DNA of 9,372 nucleotides from Sulfurimonas sp. (lineage in GTDB: Bacteria; Campylobacterota; Campylobacteria; Campylobacterales; Sulfurimonadaceae): NCBI GenBank assembly GCA_002733945.2, contig NVXO02000007.1, positions 60,577 through 69,948 of the forward strand, read 5' to 3'. The notes under the pieces were generated by a model. The model made no database searches. It was not told the DNA's origin and worked only from the letters and a program-made list of their open reading frames with translations. A program made the position numbers and the translations under genes. Shown piece by piece: positions 7,029-9,372 of this stretch; positions within the stretch are counted from its first letter, which is position 1, and each line of letters opens with the position of its first letter.

Positions 7029-9011
7029 ATGAAAATAAGTGAAATATTAAAAGATACAAACTATAAACTAACACAATTTAAAACTGAACAAATAGAAGAA
7101 ATAGAATCTTTAATTTTTGAAAAAGAATTAAGAGGCAAACAAGTAAATTTTATAAAATGCTTGGTTAGACAAAAAGATATTCAAGTAAAACCTGAAGAAT
7201 TAGTTAGACAGCTTTTTTTATTATCACTTCACACAGATTATGATTATCCTTATAGCCGTATGCAGATAGAATTTCCAGTTCATTTTGGACGAGAAGTTAA
7301 ACGAGCTGATATAGTTATAATGGATAAAGTGCAGCCCACTGTGCCTTATATAGTTATAGAAGTTAAAAAGCCTAAACTAAAAGATGGTAAAGAGCAGTTA
7401 AAGAGTTATTGTAACTCTACTGGTGCAACTATCGCTATTTGGTCAAATGGTGAGCAGACTATTTATTATCATCGTAAAGACCCTAACTATTTTGAGCCTA
7501 TTCCAGACATACCAAAAGCAAACAAATCTTTAAAAGATGTTTTAAAAGAAGAGTTTACTATTGAGGATTTAATCAAAAAAGATATTTTAAAAACTCAAAA
7601 AAGAAGTCTTAAAAACATTGTTTTAGATATGGAAGATGAAGTTTTAGCAAATGCTGGGGTTGATGTTTTTGAAGAGGTTTTTAAACTTATATTTATTAAG
7701 CTTTTTGATGAACTTCAAAATACTAGAAAGCTTACTAAAAATCTAGAGTTTAGAAATTATGGTGAAAGTGATGGAGAGTTAAAAGAAAAAATAGAAGGTA
7801 TTTTTAACGAAGCTAAAGAGCAATGGAGTGGAATATTTAAAGAGGATGAAGTTATAGAACTGACTCCTTCTCATCTCTCTGTTTGTGTAAGTTCACTTCA
7901 AGATGTAAAACTTTTCAACTCTAACCTTGATGTTATAGATGATGCTTTTGAGTATCTTGTAAACAAAAATGCTAAAGGTGAAAAAGGTCAATACTTTACA
8001 CCTAGATATGTGATAGATATGTGTGTGAAAATGATGAACCCACAAGAGAGTGAGTATATGATGGACAGTGCATCTGGAAGTTGTGGTTTCCCAATTCATA
8101 CTGTTTTTGATGTTTGGAAAAAGATATATAAAGATTTGGATATAAAAGAATCTCATCTTTTTACAGCAGAGGAAAAACACCCAAGAGCTTTAAAATATGT
8201 AAAAGAAAAAGTATTTGGTATTGACTTTGATAAAAAGACTGTACGAGTAGCTAGAATGTTAAATATCATCGCTGGTGATGGTCACACCAATGTTTTAAAT
8301 ATGAACTCATTAGACTTTGAGCGGTGGGATGAAAATACAAAAGATGAAGATTGGCAAGATACTTATTTTGAAGGTTGGAAAAGACTTAAAAAGCTTAGAA
8401 CTGTAAAGAATGAAAATAAAGAATTTAACTTTGATATAGTTATGGCAAATCCACCTTTTGCAGGGGATATAAAAGAAGGTCGAATCTTGCACCGTTATGA
8501 GTTAGGTAAAAAGCCAAATGGTAAGTATCAAACAAAAGTAGGAAGAGATATACTTTTTATAGAAAGAAATCTTGATATGCTTAAAAGTGGTGGTCGTATG
8601 GCTGTAGTTTTACCACAAGGGAGATTTAATAATTCTAGTGATAAAAATATCAGAGATTTTATAGCTGATAAGTGTAGGATACTCGCAGTTGTAGGACTGC
8701 ATGGAAACGTGTTTAAACCACATACAGGAACTAAGACAAGTGTATTGATAGTTCAAAAATGGGATGATGAACTTTGTCCCAAGCAAGATGATTATAATAT
8801 ATTCTTTGCAACTATGCAAAGTCCTAGTAAGGATAATAGTGGTGAAAAGATTTATGTACAAAATGAGGATGGAACAAATAGACTTGATGACCATGATCAT
8901 TTAATAGTTGATCATGATTTGTTTAACCACGATGGAGTTACACAAGATGGAATAGCAGAAGCTTTTAATGAGTTTGCTAAAAAGGAGAACCTGAGCTTTT
9001 CGGGAAAGTAG
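7029..9011 (+). CDS. hsdM: Restriction-modification protein: PD-(D/E)XK nuclease-like domain fused to N6-adenine DNA methyltransferase
   Basis: This 660-residue protein has two parts. Residues about 30-170 match the HsdR N-terminal domain type: the block RADIVIMD with Asp94, then IEVKKPK with Glu111 and Lys113, and QLKSYC followed by AIWSNG. This is the layout of an intact PD-(D/E)XK nuclease core (Asp, 16 residues, Glu-x-Lys). Residues about 200-640 are a gamma-type N6-adenine methylase: GQYFTPRYV (from Gly320), SAM-binding motif I DSASGSCGF (346-354) and the catalytic motif NPPF (474-477). It would methylate adenine in a target site and, if the nuclease domain is active, cut unmethylated sites. 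No helicase/translocase is seen in the window. The ATG follows AAGGA at 7018-7022. The frame ends at a TAG, but the -1 frame continues directly as an HsdS region, suggesting a frameshift-broken fusion. The gene is more AT-rich than sbcDC, as is common for acquired restriction systems. A BcgI-like (Type IIB/IIG) or a fused Type I subunit are both possible. Confidence 0.85.
   Translation: MKISEILKDTNYKLTQFKTEQIEEIESLIFEKELRGKQVNFIKCLVRQKDIQVKPEELVRQLFLLSLHTDYDYPYSRMQIEFPVHFGREVKRADIVIMDKVQPTVPYIVIEVKKPKLKDGKEQLKSYCNSTGATIAIWSNGEQTIYYHRKDPNYFEPIPDIPKANKSLKDVLKEEFTIEDLIKKDILKTQKRSLKNIVLDMEDEVLANAGVDVFEEVFKLIFIKLFDELQNTRKLTKNLEFRNYGESDGELKEKIEGIFNEAKEQWSGIFKEDEVIELTPSHLSVCVSSLQDVKLFNSNLDVIDDAFEYLVNKNAKGEKGQYFTPRYVIDMCVKMMNPQESEYMMDSASGSCGFPIHTVFDVWKKIYKDLDIKESHLFTAEEKHPRALKYVKEKVFGIDFDKKTVRVARMLNIIAGDGHTNVLNMNSLDFERWDENTKDEDWQDTYFEGWKRLKKLRTVKNENKEFNFDIVMANPPFAGDIKEGRILHRYELGKKPNGKYQTKVGRDILFIERNLDMLKSGGRMAVVLPQGRFNNSSDKNIRDFIADKCRILAVVGLHGNVFKPHTGTKTSVLIVQKWDDELCPKQDDYNIFFATMQSPSKDNSGEKIYVQNEDGTNRLDDHDHLIVDHDLFNHDGVTQDGIAEAFNEFAKKENLSFSGK
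8981..8987 (+). promoter_or_regulatory. Internal Shine-Dalgarno-like AAAGGAG before the methylase/specificity junction
   Basis: AAAGGAG lies 9 nt before the TTTT run where the frame would have to change to reach the specificity region. It could serve as a ribosome site for the downstream frame, but no ATG, GTG or TTG occurs there at a suitable distance. It could also act like the upstream stimulator seen in bacterial -1 frameshift sites, although the TTTTC sequence is not a standard slippery heptamer. It may simply encode Lys-Glu in the methylase frame. Confidence 0.3.
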
Positions 9012-9372
9012 ATAGCCCTTTTGATAAAGTAAAATATAATGCTTTATTGGATGGGCTTGAAGCTGTTGAATTGACATTTAGTCAAATGCTAGAAGATAAT
9101 GAAAAATTCAGAATAGATAGTGAGTTTTTTAAAAAAGATTTTTTAGCTACATATAAACTAATTAAAAGTAAAGATAATAAGCAATTAGAAAATATAGTTG
9201 ATATATTAACAGACTTTAGTGCTAACGGTAGTTACGAAAGTATTGCTAATAATTTTACTTTATTAGATGAAAAGAATTATGCATACATGGTCAGAACAAC
9301 TGATTTAGAACATGTAAACTATACAAAAAATGTTAAATATATAGATGAACACTCATATAATTTTTTAAAAAA
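8981..9372 (+). CDS. hsdS: Type I-style specificity (HsdS) region, partial at the window end, lacking a normal start
   Basis: The frame is open from just after a TAA at 8978-8980 to the last base, so the gene continues outside the window. From 9008 it reads VDSPFDKVKYNALLDGLEAV, then FRIDSEFFKKDF, then ILTDFSANGSYESIANNF and YAYMVRTTDLEHVNYTKNV. The last part is typical of the target-recognition domain of HsdS proteins (SYE-ANN, then Y-VRTTDLE, then KYIDE). These domains choose the DNA sequence for methylation and cutting. No ATG, GTG or TTG occurs until TTG at 9047 and ATG at 9086, both without a ribosome site and both inside conserved-looking sequence. Adding one T to the TTTT run at 8997-9000 would turn the junction into LSFFGKVDSPFD in one frame with the methylase. 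I favour a fused gene with a frameshift; a separate gene with an odd start is the alternative. Confidence 0.75.

Noticed and set aside
7893..8900. Minus-strand open frames within the methylase gene
   Set aside because: They lie fully inside a clearly coding plus-strand gene and show no motifs or ribosome sites; their hydrophobic look comes from AT-rich antisense codons.
8990..9008. Programmed -1 ribosomal frameshifting at the methylase/specificity junction
   Set aside because: An SD-like AAAGGAG lies upstream at a suggestive distance, but C-TTT-TCG is not a standard slippery heptamer and no downstream stem-loop is evident. Kept only as an alternative under the frameshift finding.

Overview
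The window looks like a chromosomal segment from a member of the Campylobacterota (Epsilonproteobacteria), most likely a free-living Sulfurimonas-type or related genus. This rests on the AT-rich sequence with Lys/Glu/Ile-rich proteins, the form of the YbgC, SbcD and SbcC proteins, and a Campylobacterota-like restriction-modification protein. The genus is inferred, not proven.

Left edge (1-871). No intact gene is visible. Two decayed genes face each other. On the plus strand is a DUF2958-like gene whose ATG is followed directly by a stop and which loses family similarity after about 65 codons. On the minus strand is a helix-turn-helix (excisionase/MerR-like) gene with ATA where the start codon should be and a one-base frameshift in the middle. 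Both types are common on plasmids, integrative elements and prophages, so this looks like the scar of a mobile element. Next to it a perfect 12-bp inverted repeat spans 126 bp just upstream of ybgC and may be a leftover insertion-sequence end pair.

Core region (872-6943). This holds ordinary housekeeping genes: a hot-dog-fold acyl-CoA thioesterase (ybgC); a convergent exported protein of unknown function with a possible LpoA/periplasmic-binding-like fold, whose 3' end overlaps ybgC by 21 bp; and, divergent from that, the sbcD-sbcC pair with an ATGA overlap. SbcD and SbcC form the nuclease/ATPase complex that opens hairpins and processes DNA ends. All key motifs of both are present.

Right edge (6944-9372). 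A more AT-rich restriction-modification locus follows in the same direction. The first gene encodes a PD-(D/E)XK nuclease-like (HsdR N-terminal type) domain fused to an N6-adenine methyltransferase. Right behind it, in the -1 frame and without a usable start codon, is an HsdS-type specificity region that runs off the window. One extra T in the TTTT run at 8997-9000 would join the two into one nuclease-methylase-specificity polypeptide. This is the most interesting point of the window: either a frameshifted (inactive, or switchable) single-chain Type IIG/BcgI-like enzyme, or a two-gene system with an unusual start.
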